The notes under the pieces were generated by a model. The model was given only the letters and a program-made list of their open reading frames with translations, had not been told where the DNA came from and ran no database searches. Shown here piece after piece: positions 1 through 8,149 of a stretch of 40,107 nucleotides of DNA (positions are counted from its first letter, which is position 1; every line of letters starts with the position of its first letter). The translations under genes were made by a program, and so were the position numbers. Source of the stretch: JAWXCM01 sp034408745 (GTDB lineage Bacteria; Acidobacteriota; Terriglobia; Bryobacterales; Bryobacteraceae). The stretch covers positions 1-40,107 of the forward strand of contig JAWXCM010000363.1 of the NCBI GenBank assembly GCA_034408745.1, in the 5' to 3' direction.

Positions 1-1
1 T

Positions 2-415
2 TCCAATGCCGGCTCCGATGACATCGCCGAGGTGGGCTGGAACCTGCCGACCGTAGTGCTGCGATTCCCAGGCAACATCCCCGGCATGACAGGACACCAC
101 TGGTCGAGCGGCATGGCAATGGCAACGCCGATCTCGCACAAGGGCTCGACTGCCGGGGCCAGGGCGCACGCCATGACGGCGATTGATCTGCTGACCAACC
201 CGTCCCTGGTCTCTGCCGCCAAAGCTTATTTCGCTGAGCAAACCAAAGTGACGAAGTGGGAGTCGCTGATCCCGGCCGAGGCGACGCCGCCGATCGCCAT
301 CAACCATGAAAAGATGGAGCGCTTCCGCCCGCACCTCGACAAGCTGAAATACGACCCCTCGAAGTACGCCACCTATATGGAGCAGCTCGGGATCAAGTAC
401 CCGACGATTCGCTAA
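2..415 (+). CDS. AbgB-like M20 amidohydrolase, C-terminal fragment
   Basis: This is the 3' end of a gene that enters from outside the window; the frame is open from base 2, so no start is visible. The about 137 residues resemble the C-terminal part of M20-family amidohydrolases of the AbgB type (aminobenzoyl-glutamate utilisation protein B), zinc-dependent enzymes that cleave amide bonds of N-acyl amino acids. Recognisable pieces are SNAGSDDIAEVGW near the start (the family's substrate/metal loop), the PG-rich stretch followed by HHWSSGMA, and HKGSTAGARAHAMTAIDLL. The gene stops with TAA at 413-415, inside the first copy of a 23-bp direct repeat. The family is fairly clear; the substrate cannot be told. 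Confidence 0.75.
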   Translation, partial: SNAGSDDIAEVGWNLPTVVLRFPGNIPGMTGHHWSSGMAMATPISHKGSTAGARAHAMTAIDLLTNPSLVSAAKAYFAEQTKVTKWESLIPAEATPPIAINHEKMERFRPHLDKLKYDPSKYATYMEQLGIKYPTIR

Positions 416-431
416 GCCAGACTCGGGGCGG
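409..431. repeat. 23-bp direct repeat, left copy, flanking the TA islet
   Basis: The 23 bases 409-431 (beginning TCGCTAAGCCAGACTCGG) recur exactly at 1736-1758; after one mismatch AACG also matches. This copy holds the stop codon of the amidohydrolase. The right copy holds, on the minus strand, the last codons (PAPSLA) and stop of the MFS transporter. One copy alone would give both convergent genes their stop codons, so the 1.3 kb between the copies looks like an insertion. Confidence 0.9.
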
Positions 432-557
432 CAACGTGGACCCGGTATGGGTCGGATGGCCTGGCTGATTGCAATCCGCGCTTTCGGAAAGTTCGATGAT
501 CGGGCGAACCTGAACAACCGCGCAGCGACAGGGGATCCGGAGTGCCAGGATGAGCCT

Positions 558-788
558 ATGGAACTGGCCATTCGCATTCACGTCGAGGAGTTGCCAGAGG
601 GACTATTCCTGGCAACGTCGGACGAATTGCCGGGCCTTCTGGCTCAGGGTCGCACGGTCGCGGAGGCTCTGGAGATCGCTCGCGACGTAGCGCGCAAACT
701 GATTGAAGCTGGGCGCGAGCGTGGAGCCGTGCCTTCGCTGCCAACAACAATGGACCGTCGCGACTATACGATCGTTGTTGCTGCCTGA
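558..788 (+). CDS. hicB: HicB/DUF1902-like antitoxin
   Basis: A 76-residue protein beginning MELAIRIHVEELPEG. It has the small beta-strand/helix layout of the HicB partial RNase H fold (DUF1902-type), with SDELPGLLAQGRTVAEALEIARDVARKLIEA as the characteristic centre. HicB proteins bind and neutralise the HicA toxin and usually repress their own operon. A longer open frame begins at 447, but ATG 558 is preferred because AGGATGA lies seven bases upstream and homology begins there. The stop overlaps the ATG of the hicA-like gene (TGATG), which indicates translational coupling. It sits inside the islet bounded by the 23-bp repeats. Confidence 0.75.
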   Translation: MELAIRIHVEELPEGLFLATSDELPGLLAQGRTVAEALEIARDVARKLIEAGRERGAVPSLPTTMDRRDYTIVVAA

Positions 789-949
789 TGGGTCGGCTTT
801 CGGGCTTCAGGTATCGCGAGGTTGCCCCAAAGCTCAGGGCTTTTAGATTCGCATTCGATCCACAGGCGTCGGGTAGTCACGAGATCTGGTTCAACCCCGA
901 GACGAACCAATACACCACTCTTCCAAACCATCCCGGCGTGTCATTTTGA
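788..949 (+). pseudogene. hicA: HicA-like mRNA interferase, C-terminally truncated
   Basis: The frame starting at ATG 788 overlaps the hicB stop and encodes 53 residues beginning MGRLSGFRYREVAPKLRAF. It contains the HicA catalytic region QASGSHEIWFNP (His31) and then YTTLPNHPG, the usual dsRBD-like fold of HicA. Family members normally continue about 20-25 residues after NHPG with a helix of the type xGTLRxILxxAGI. Here the frame runs VSF and stops at 947-949, and I could not find a clean continuation in another frame. The catalytic His is present but the final helix is missing, so the toxin is probably inactive. It is shorter than most gene callers' cut-off. Confidence 0.7.
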
Positions 950-1050
950 CGCGAAGAACCGGCCGGTATCGCGGACTGCGGATGCGACGCTCCGTTCCTG
1001 GACATACGAAGGCTGCTCGCGCTTATGGAGCCGTCGGTACTTCCCGTGCG

Positions 1051-1072
1051 GTATCCTACTCAAGTAGGATAC
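1051..1072. promoter_or_regulatory. Perfect palindrome at the vapB start, probable operator
   Basis: Two perfect 10-bp arms, GTATCCTACT (1051-1060) and AGTAGGATAC (1063-1072), are separated by CA. The right arm contains AGGA, which also serves as the ribosome binding site for the ATG at 1077. Ribbon-helix-helix antitoxins usually bind such palindromes to repress their own operon, so this is a likely autoregulatory site. In the RNA it could also fold and hide the ribosome binding site. Confidence 0.75.
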
Positions 1073-1076
1073 TATT

Positions 1077-1349
1077 ATGCCGCGCGGCAACCCATCACCG
1101 AAGCTTGCGATTACTGTAGACCCCAGGGTTCACGAAGAGATTCTCGCGGAGGCCGCTCGGGAAGGGGTGAGCGTCTCCGCCTGGATGACAAGCGCGGCGC
1201 GGGAAGTATTGCAGCGGCGGGCTGGCCTTGCGGCCATCGCTGAGTGGGAAAAGGGGCACGGAGCCTTCAGCGAAGAAGAGATGGATCAAGCTCGACGCAG
1301 TGTGGTTGCGCAATTGCGAACGTCTCGAAAGGTTCGGCGTCCGGCGTGA
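1077..1349 (+). CDS. Ribbon-helix-helix antitoxin (VapB-like)
   Basis: A 90-residue protein. Residues 8-45 (KLAITVDPRVHEEILAEAAR then VSVSAWMTSAAREVL) have the pattern of a ribbon-helix-helix DNA-binding domain: a short beta strand followed by two helices. The acidic tail (WEKGHGAFSEEEMDQARR) is typical of the toxin-binding segment of VapB antitoxins. ATG 1077 follows the palindrome at 1051-1072, with AGGA spaced seven bases away. The stop TGA overlaps the GTG start of the PIN-domain toxin (GTGA, 1346-1349), so the two genes are coupled. Its expected role is to neutralise the toxin and repress the operon. Confidence 0.8.
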   Translation: MPRGNPSPKLAITVDPRVHEEILAEAAREGVSVSAWMTSAAREVLQRRAGLAAIAEWEKGHGAFSEEEMDQARRSVVAQLRTSRKVRRPA

Positions 1350-1726
1350 GCACTGTCGTTTACGATGCGGGAGTTCTGGTCGCGGCGGACAGGAACGACC
1401 GGAGAACATGGGCCGAACACAAAGCGCGTCTGGAATTCGGCATTGTTCCGTGTGTTCCTTCTCCGGTGCTCGCCCAAACCAGCCGGTCGCCACGACAGGC
1501 CCAGCTCCGGCGCTTTCTGACCGGGTGCGCGGTCGTTCCTGTTGGAGAAAGCGAGGCGCATGAAGCAGGACGTTTGCTTGGCAAGACCAACACGGCAGAT
1601 GTTGTCGACGCCTTTGTAGTGACGGTAGCGCTTCGCAGGAGCGCGATGATTCTCACCAGCGACCCTGATGACTTAAAACGGCTTGCCAGGGCTTCTGCGC
1701 GCGAGGTCACCGTCATCGCCGTTTAG
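1346..1726 (+). CDS. PIN-domain ribonuclease toxin (VapC-like)
   Basis: A 126-residue protein starting at GTG 1346, which overlaps the antitoxin stop. PIN-domain signatures are the N-terminal VVYDAGVLVAADR with the first acidic metal ligand, the central TADVVDAFVV with conserved Asp residues, and LTSDPDDLKRLA near the end. VapC toxins are Mg-dependent endoribonucleases that cut tRNA or rRNA and arrest growth. A longer open frame from 1244 exists, but it runs through the antitoxin gene and adds non-homologous sequence. The gene ends ten bases before the right copy of the 23-bp repeat. Unlike the neighbouring hicA, this toxin looks full length, with all acidic positions present. Confidence 0.8.
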   Translation: MSTVVYDAGVLVAADRNDRRTWAEHKARLEFGIVPCVPSPVLAQTSRSPRQAQLRRFLTGCAVVPVGESEAHEAGRLLGKTNTADVVDAFVVTVALRRSAMILTSDPDDLKRLARASAREVTVIAV

Positions 1727-1735
1727 CTGCGTCCG

Positions 1736-1758
1736 TCGCTAAGCCAGACTCGGGGCGG
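1736..1758. repeat. 23-bp direct repeat, right copy, flanking the TA islet
   Basis: Exact copy of 409-431. It spans the stop codon and last codons of the MFS gene on the minus strand. The two copies frame about 1.3 kb that contains only toxin-antitoxin genes. Confidence 0.9.
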
Positions 1759-3016
1759 GAACGGGTTCGGCCTCGGGAACCAGCTGATCCGTGGGATCGA
1801 TGGTGGTGTAGATGAGCGCGCTGACCATCAGGAAGCACCCGAACATGATCATCGGGTAATCGTACCTGCCCCCGAAGTGGTCCACCATAATGCCGAACGT
1901 AACCGACGAGAGGAATGACCCGATTTGCCCCGCCGTGTTCATCGCGCCGGTGACCGCGCCTGCGTACTTCCGGCCCACGTCGAGGCATATCGACCAGGAC
2001 ACCGGCAGCATGCAGTCCATCCCGAAATAGCCGAACGTGAGCAGCGCCACCGCAACGTAACGGTCCGGCGTGAAGCCCGTGCCAAGCATGCACACTGCCG
2101 ACATCGCGAGACCTACCGAGCCCACGGTTTTACGCCCGATCGCGAGACCGAATCGCTTCACCAGATAGTCGCTGACCGCGCCGCCGGTAAAGTTGCCCGC
2201 TGCGCCCGCAAGGAACGGCAGCATGGAGAAGAACTTCAGCTCATCGCCGGCGAACCCGCGACCCTTCGCCAGGTAAGTGTGCAGCCACGACAGATAGAAG
2301 TAGCTGCCCCAGCAGTAGGTGTGGTACATCAGCATGATCTTCCACAGATTCGCGTTGCGCAGCGCGATGCCCCACGGCAGCCCATGGTGTACGCGGCCGG
2401 CTTCGTCGCCGATCTCGGCCAGTTCTTCCGCTGTGACACCCTCTTTTTCGCTCGGCGTATCGCGGTACCAGATGTACCAGACCACGCACCAGATCACGCC
2501 GATGAACCCGAAGATGAAGAAGCAGGCTCGCCAGCCGAATGTGGCAAGAATCGGGTACACCAGCAGGGGAGTTAGCGCGCCACCCAGGCGGCTCGCCATC
2601 CAGACGGTGCCGTGGGCGCGGCCGCGTTCGGCCACCGGGAACCAGCGGGAGATGCTCGACGAGCTGTTGGGGTAAGCGCCCGCCTCACCCGCGCCGAAGC
2701 AGAAGCGCGTGAACAGCAGAACGGAGTAGCTGGAGACGACGCCGGTGAGCGTCGTAAAGGCCGACCACCACAGCACGATCCGGGTGAGCACGCGGCGAGG
2801 CCCGTACTGATCGCCCATCGCCCCGCTGGGGATTTCAAAGGCAGCGTAGGACAGTGCGAAGATACCGACCACCCAGCCCCATTGCGACTGGCTCAGTCCC
2901 AGATCGCGCTGCATGGCAGGCCCGGCGGCCGCAATACACACGCGATCCAGGTACGTAATGATCGACAAAAAGAACAGCAGCGAAAGTACTCGGTGACGGT
3001 AGCGCATCGGCGACAC
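1739..3016 (-). CDS. MFS transporter, anion:cation symporter type
   Basis: A 425-residue membrane protein with about 12 hydrophobic segments, typical of the major facilitator superfamily. The N-terminal pattern ITYLDRVCIAAAGP, followed by GLSQSQWGWVVGIFALSYAAFEIPSG and MGDQYGPRRVL, is the signature of the anion:cation symporter (ACS) family, which moves hexuronates, galactarate, phthalate and similar organic anions with protons. The family is clear but the substrate is not. It lies 32 bases downstream of the phosphomannomutase on the same strand and could be cotranscribed. Its last six codons lie within the right 23-bp repeat. The start could also be the ATG three codons further in (MRYRHR). 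Confidence 0.85.
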   Translation of the reverse strand: MSPMRYRHRVLSLLFFLSIITYLDRVCIAAAGPAMQRDLGLSQSQWGWVVGIFALSYAAFEIPSGAMGDQYGPRRVLTRIVLWWSAFTTLTGVVSSYSVLLFTRFCFGAGEAGAYPNSSSSISRWFPVAERGRAHGTVWMASRLGGALTPLLVYPILATFGWRACFFIFGFIGVIWCVVWYIWYRDTPSEKEGVTAEELAEIGDEAGRVHHGLPWGIALRNANLWKIMLMYHTYCWGSYFYLSWLHTYLAKGRGFAGDELKFFSMLPFLAGAAGNFTGGAVSDYLVKRFGLAIGRKTVGSVGLAMSAVCMLGTGFTPDRYVAVALLTFGYFGMDCMLPVSWSICLDVGRKYAGAVTGAMNTAGQIGSFLSSVTFGIMVDHFGGRYDYPMIMFGCFLMVSALIYTTIDPTDQLVPEAEPVPAPSLA

Positions 3017-3048
3017 GCATTATTTCACACAAGCCGCCGGTTTCTTCG

Positions 3049-4419
3049 TCAGCCCGCCGCGGATACAGCCGCAGCCTTGGCGCTCTCCACCACTTCCTCC
3101 ACCTCACGGCGGTATTCATCGAGCAGTTTCTGCGACGTCGCTTCAAAGCGCATCACCAGAATGGCCTGTGTGTTCGATGCCCGGACCAGCCCCCAGCCGT
3201 GGGGGAACAGGATGCGGGCGCCATCCACATCAATGACCTCGCGCCTGCCGCGGAAATGGTCGAGCACGCGTTGCACTACGGCAAACTTCAGCTCTTCCGG
3301 AGTATCGTTGCGAAGCTCGGGAGTACTTACCATGGTGGGCAGGCCGTCGGTCTGCGCCGACAGTGGCTTGCCGGAATCGGCCACAATCTCAATCAGGCGG
3401 CAGGCCGAATACAGCGCATCGTCGAAACCGTAGTAGCGGTCTTTGAAGAACATGTGACCGCTCATCTCGCCGGCGAGTTCGGCGTGCTCTTCCTTCATGC
3501 GCGCCTTGATCAGCGAGTGCCCGGTCTTGTACATGATCGCGTTTGCGCCGAGCTTGCGCAGTTCGTCGTACATCACCTGGGAGCACTTCACTTCGCCGAT
3601 GAAAGTGGCGCCGGGCTTGCGGCTGAGAATCTCCCGGCCGTAAATCAGCATCAGGTAATCGCCCCACACCACGCGGCCCTGCTCGTCGACCGCACCGATC
3701 CGGTCGGCATCGCCGTCAAACGCGATTCCCATTTCCGCCCCGGTCTCGGCGACCTTCGCTTTCAGCGCATCCAGGTTGTGCTCGACTGTGGGATCGGGAT
3801 GATGGTTCGGGAAGTTCCCGTCCATTTCGAAGTACAATTCGGTGGCGTCCACATTGAGCTTCTCCAGAAGCCGGTGCATGGCTGGACCGGCGGCTCCGTT
3901 GCCCGAGTCCACCACTACTTTGATGCGCCGGGAAAACTGGAACTGCTTCGCAATCTCATCGACGTAGGGGGTCTCGATATCATGAGTGCGGACCGATCCT
4001 TCGCCTGTGGCCAGGTCGCCCGATTCAATCATCTGCCGCAGTTCCTGAATCTGCGCACCGTAGATGGTCCCACCGCCAGCCACGATCTTAAATCCGTTAA
4101 ACTCAGCGGGATTGTGGCTTCCCGTGATCATCACGCCGCCGTCCGCGCCCAGATGCTGCACCGAGTAGTAGAGCAGCGGGGTGGGCACACGGCCGCAGTC
4201 CGTTACCTCACAGCCAGCCGCGATCAGGCCTTTCACGATGGCGTCTCGCAGCCGCTCCCCACTCAGGCGGACATCCCGGCCCACACTTACCCTGCGGCCG
4301 TAGTTCCGCTGCATCCAGGTGCCAATAGCCTGCCCCAGCAGTTCGATTCCATCGCTCAGCAACTCTGTGTCGGCGATACCGCGAATGTCATATTCGCGAA
4401 AAATGGTCGATTTGATCAT
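3049..4419 (-). CDS. Phosphomannomutase/phosphoglucomutase
   Basis: A 456-residue alpha-D-phosphohexomutase that interconverts hexose 1- and 6-phosphates (mannose and/or glucose), feeding nucleotide sugars for polysaccharide synthesis. Visible motifs are the N-terminal IFREYDIRGIAD, the active-site loop MITGSHNPAEFNGF with the phosphoserine at about residue 101, the metal-binding loop DGDADR, the sugar-binding loop GEMSGH, and a C-terminal phosphate-binding region. The open frame extends to 4458, but the extra 13 residues precede the usual family start and ATG 4419 begins directly at the conserved N-terminus; the longer form cannot be excluded. It is divergent from the histidine kinase gene across a short gap and probably leads the MFS gene downstream. 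Confidence 0.9.
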   Translation of the reverse strand: MIKSTIFREYDIRGIADTELLSDGIELLGQAIGTWMQRNYGRRVSVGRDVRLSGERLRDAIVKGLIAAGCEVTDCGRVPTPLLYYSVQHLGADGGVMITGSHNPAEFNGFKIVAGGGTIYGAQIQELRQMIESGDLATGEGSVRTHDIETPYVDEIAKQFQFSRRIKVVVDSGNGAAGPAMHRLLEKLNVDATELYFEMDGNFPNHHPDPTVEHNLDALKAKVAETGAEMGIAFDGDADRIGAVDEQGRVVWGDYLMLIYGREILSRKPGATFIGEVKCSQVMYDELRKLGANAIMYKTGHSLIKARMKEEHAELAGEMSGHMFFKDRYYGFDDALYSACRLIEIVADSGKPLSAQTDGLPTMVSTPELRNDTPEELKFAVVQRVLDHFRGRREVIDVDGARILFPHGWGLVRASNTQAILVMRFEATSQKLLDEYRREVEEVVESAKAAAVSAAG

Positions 4420-4529
4420 CTCTTCAGACACTACCAGTACTCGGACGGCCCGTTCCACCCTGTCGGAAGACTGGGCATTTGCCGATTCCTTCCCTGCCGG
4501 TTAATGAACGAGGCGTCTGACCGTCGGAG

Positions 4530-7070
4530 ATGAAAGAAACTCGCCCCAGGATCGCTCCGCTCCTCCTCACCGCAGTGTGTGGGATCGCTATAGCTGTCGT
4601 CGTCGGGTTCCTGGTCCGGCAGCAACAGTTGCACTTCTTCCAAAGGGAGATCCTGGCCGGAGCGGAAAACCGCTTCGCCGCCATTCGGCGTGAGGCGGAC
4701 GCCGACCTGTTCATGCTGACGTCGGTCACCAACCTGCTGAATAAGCAGGAGAGCATGACCCGCCAGCGTTTTGAGGAAGTGGCCCGGGCCGTTCAGGGCC
4801 CGGACAGCAGCCACGCCATCTCCTGGCTGCCGCGAGTCGACGACAGAGACAGGGAAACCCTGGAGCGAACTCTGCTCGCTTCCGGCGCCCCTCGACCCTG
4901 GCTGGCGGAGTTTGACGCCGCGAAAGGCGGCCTGGTGCACGCTCCGCGGCGAGCTCACTACTATCCCATCGTGTACTCAGTTCCTGAAGAGGTGGGCCGG
5001 TCCGCGCTCGGGTTCAACGCCGAATCCCGCCCTGAGACCCGCATCGCCATGCATCAGGCCATCGCCGAACGGCGACCCGTCTGCACCGGCCCGATCCGTT
5101 TCGTCGGGGACAAATTTCCGCGGGTCGCCGTCTACGCCCCGGTCTGGTGGAACGGCCAGACTGACGGACCGCCCAATGGCTTCCTGGCGGTCGGAATACG
5201 GCCCGACATGGTGGTGGAGCACGCCTTGGCCTACCTCCAGCCGGTCGGCATTCAGATCACCTTAATCGACGAGACCGAACCCACCGCCCAGAAGCAGCTT
5301 TACCGGCACGCGTCGAGACTCACTGGCGGCAACGTGCCGCTGACCGCTCCGCCGGTATCGCGCGCCATGAAGGTTGCGAACAGGACCTGGCGCATCGTCT
5401 GCGAGCCAGTAATGCCGCCTCCGAGCCTGTTCCTTTCTCTTGCGTTCACCGCGTCGGGACTGCTGATCACGTTCCTGATCCAGATGTGGCTGCGACGCAA
5501 CATCGACAAGACGGAACACATTGAAGCGACGGTCCGCCAACGCACCGAGCAACTCATTCTTGAGGTCGCCGAGCGTCGGCGCACCGAGGCACAGCTTGCC
5601 ATCGCGCGCGATGAGGCTCTTGAAGCCTCCCGCATGAAATCCGAGTTTCTGGCCAACGTCAGCCATGAGCTGCGCACGCCGCTGAACGGCGTGGTGGGGA
5701 CAACGGAGATGCTCCTGAGCTCACAGGCGACTCCGGAGCAGCTCGAAGGGCTCGGCATAATTCGGGAAAGCGCCAATTCCCTGCTCCATCTCATCAGCGA
5801 CGTGCTGGAGTCCTCGCGCATGGAATCCGGCGTTCTGCGGCTGGAGACGGTGGAGTTCGATCCGGAAACCGTGGTGGAGGCAGCGCTCGACATTGTGGCG
5901 GAGCGGGCGCACAGCAAGGGGCTCGATCTGGCGGGATGGGTGGAGGCGCCGGAGGGAACCCGGGTGCGGGGGGACCAGCACCGGGTTCGTCAGGTGCTGC
6001 TGAATCTGATCAGCAACGCGGTGAAGTTCACCGCCGAAGGCTCGGTCATCGTCCGCGCATGGCCGAAGCCGGACAGCGGTGGTCTGTGGCATTTTGAGGT
6101 CTGCGATACCGGTATCGGCATCGCGGAAGAATCGCAGAAGCTGCTGTTCCAGCGCTTTGTGCAGCTCGACGGAACCAGCACCAGGCAGTTCGGCGGAACG
6201 GGCCTCGGGCTGGCGATCTCGCGCCAGATTGTCGAACTGATGGGCGGGCGGATTGATGTTCGCAGCCATCCAGGGGAGGGCTCCACTTTCTGGTTTGAGA
6301 TCCCACTGCCGATTATTTCCCTGGAAAAGCCTGCGGATCGCTTCAGCCGCGGAGTCGGCGTGGTGGTGGACGCTGGTGAGGCGACGGCGGCGGCTGTCCG
6401 CTGGTGGGTGGGTCCGGGAGTGGTACGCACCGCGCCAGCCACGCCGCAGGACTACCTGCTGGCCCACGCATCGTCATTGATGTACACAGGCTGGACGGGG
6501 CCTCGCATCCGGCTTCGCTACCTCTCCGACTCGGTTTCCGAGGCGGAAGCGAACACCCGCACGCTGATTTGTCCCATTCATCGCAGCCGCCTCATCCAGG
6601 CACTGGAGGGTCTCAGCCCTGCCGCCGCCCCACAGCCAGATCTGCCGGAGCGTCACGGGCAAGTCCTGCTGGTTGAGGACAACGCCGTGAACCGGAGAGT
6701 TGCCGTCTGGATGCTGAGCAAGCTGGGATATGAGGTGCAATGCGCGGTGGACGGCATTGAGGCGCTGGAGGCCATGGCGACGGCCACTTTCGACGCTGTA
6801 CTGATGGACTGCCAGATGCCGCGCATGGATGGCTACGATGCCACGCGGGCCATACGAGCCCTGCCAGGCAGAGCCTCAGTGACTCCGGTGATCGCACTTA
6901 CGGCCAACGCCATGCAGGGCGACCGCGACCGGTGTCTGGCAGCCGGGATGGACGATTATCTGGCCAAACCGCTGGATGTGCAGGCGCTGGCGTCGGCGCT
7001 GGGCAGGTGGATCCGGCAGGATATACCGGAATCTGACGACGCCGGTAAGATTCCGGTTGTGAGATCCTGA
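4530..7070 (+). CDS. CHASE-domain hybrid histidine kinase
   Basis: An 846-residue hybrid sensor kinase. In order: transmembrane helix 1 (about 9-29), an extracytoplasmic CHASE-type sensor (about 40-290, with AISWLPRVDDRDRETLE), transmembrane helix 2 (about 300-320), a short coiled coil, a HisKA domain with phosphoacceptor His379 in NVSHELRTPLNG, an HATPase_c domain with N box NLISNAVKFT (about 495), DTGIGIAEE (about 526) and GGTGLGLAIS (about 555), then a degenerate receiver-like segment (about 595-700), and a C-terminal receiver with phosphoacceptor Asp760 in VLMDCQMPRMDG and Lys in YLAKPLD. It senses a periplasmic ligand and relays phosphate internally. No cognate DNA-binding regulator is adjacent. 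The next gene starts eight bases after its stop. Confidence 0.92.
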   Translation: MKETRPRIAPLLLTAVCGIAIAVVVGFLVRQQQLHFFQREILAGAENRFAAIRREADADLFMLTSVTNLLNKQESMTRQRFEEVARAVQGPDSSHAISWLPRVDDRDRETLERTLLASGAPRPWLAEFDAAKGGLVHAPRRAHYYPIVYSVPEEVGRSALGFNAESRPETRIAMHQAIAERRPVCTGPIRFVGDKFPRVAVYAPVWWNGQTDGPPNGFLAVGIRPDMVVEHALAYLQPVGIQITLIDETEPTAQKQLYRHASRLTGGNVPLTAPPVSRAMKVANRTWRIVCEPVMPPPSLFLSLAFTASGLLITFLIQMWLRRNIDKTEHIEATVRQRTEQLILEVAERRRTEAQLAIARDEALEASRMKSEFLANVSHELRTPLNGVVGTTEMLLSSQATPEQLEGLGIIRESANSLLHLISDVLESSRMESGVLRLETVEFDPETVVEAALDIVAERAHSKGLDLAGWVEAPEGTRVRGDQHRVRQVLLNLISNAVKFTAEGSVIVRAWPKPDSGGLWHFEVCDTGIGIAEESQKLLFQRFVQLDGTSTRQFGGTGLGLAISRQIVELMGGRIDVRSHPGEGSTFWFEIPLPIISLEKPADRFSRGVGVVVDAGEATAAAVRWWVGPGVVRTAPATPQDYLLAHASSLMYTGWTGPRIRLRYLSDSVSEAEANTRTLICPIHRSRLIQALEGLSPAAAPQPDLPERHGQVLLVEDNAVNRRVAVWMLSKLGYEVQCAVDGIEALEAMATATFDAVLMDCQMPRMDGYDATRAIRALPGRASVTPVIALTANAMQGDRDRCLAAGMDDYLAKPLDVQALASALGRWIRQDIPESDDAGKIPVVRS

Positions 7071-7077
7071 TAACTGC

Positions 7078-8127
7078 ATGAAACGGAATGGCCTCCGTGC
7101 CGATGACCCTCTCCGAATCGTAACCATTGGCGGAGGCACTGGCCTTTCCACCCTGCTTCAGGGACTCAAGCGCTACATGCACTGCGGCCCTGAGGACGAC
7201 AGCGGTGGACTGGTACATACTCTCGACCTCACCGCCGTGGTGACCGTGGGCGACGACGGAGGCAGTTCCGGCAGACTTCGGCGAGAGTTCGACATGCTGC
7301 CGCCCGGCGACATTCGCAATTGCCTGGTAGCGATGTCAGAGGACGAGGCGCTGCTGGCGCGGCTGTTCCAGTATCGATTCAACTCGGGGCGCGGACTGAA
7401 AGGTCACACGCTCGGAAACCTGTTTCTCACGGCGATGACCGACCTGTCCGGCGGCGACTTTGCCCGGGCAGTCCAGCATGCCTCCGACGTTCTTGCCACC
7501 TGCGGTCATATCTATCCCTCGACAGCTGCGAGCGTGGTTCTGGAAGCCGAACTGGCGGACGGCTCGCGGGTAGAGGGCGAGACGCGGATCAGCAAATCGA
7601 AAGCCCGTATCCTCCGAATCCGGCTCAAACCGGCCCGGCCGAAGCCCCTGGCCGAGACGCTCGCCGCGATTGCCTCGGCTGACCTGATCACCCTGGGACC
7701 AGGATCTCTGTTCACCAGTATCATTCCGAATCTGCTGGTCAAAGGCGTGGCGGAGGCGATCGCGAACTCACCGGCCATGAAGGTGTACTTCGTAAATTTG
7801 ATGTGGCAGCCCGGCGAGACCCTGCACTTCTCCGCTTCCGAACACATCAAGGCGATTCACGATCACGCGCGCCGCCGGATCATCGACGTTGCCGTATGCA
7901 ATGTCCGGCCCATCCCCGCTTTCCTGCAGCATGAGTACGAAACAAAAAAGTCGAAGCCCGTCGAAAACGACAGCGAGCGCATGGTCCGCATGGGCATTCG
8001 TGTGTTGAACCGGGAGCTTGCCGCCGATGGCCACAAGGTGCGGCATAACCCCATGGTGCTCGCCGCCACGGCCGTGGAACTGGCCTCGGCATCGCGGCGG
8101 CAGCGGACGCACGTCCTCAGCGCCTGA
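7078..8127 (+). CDS. yvcK: YvcK/CofD-like gluconeogenesis factor
   Basis: A 349-residue protein with the Rossmann-type YvcK fold: VTIGGGTGLSTLLQGLK at the N-terminus, VTVGDDGGSSGRLRREF with PPGDIRNCLVA, then LKGHTLGNLFLTA and the C-terminal ITLGPGSLFTSI. YvcK proteins bind UDP-sugars, chiefly UDP-GlcNAc, and are needed for growth on gluconeogenic carbon sources and for normal peptidoglycan precursor flow. The placement just before glmU, which makes UDP-GlcNAc, is consistent with this. ATG 7078 lies eight bases after the kinase stop. The CofD (F420) pathway is unlikely because no F420 gene is near. Confidence 0.88.
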   Translation: MKRNGLRADDPLRIVTIGGGTGLSTLLQGLKRYMHCGPEDDSGGLVHTLDLTAVVTVGDDGGSSGRLRREFDMLPPGDIRNCLVAMSEDEALLARLFQYRFNSGRGLKGHTLGNLFLTAMTDLSGGDFARAVQHASDVLATCGHIYPSTAASVVLEAELADGSRVEGETRISKSKARILRIRLKPARPKPLAETLAAIASADLITLGPGSLFTSIIPNLLVKGVAEAIANSPAMKVYFVNLMWQPGETLHFSASEHIKAIHDHARRRIIDVAVCNVRPIPAFLQHEYETKKSKPVENDSERMVRMGIRVLNRELAADGHKVRHNPMVLAATAVELASASRRQRTHVLSA

Positions 8128-8149
8128 GGGCTGCGACAATCTTCATTGG

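Noticed and set aside
822..1067. 81-residue plus-strand open frame beginning MPQSSGLLDSHS
   Set aside because: It lies across the hicA remnant in another frame, has no domain and no ribosome binding site; the hicA-like frame explains the region better.
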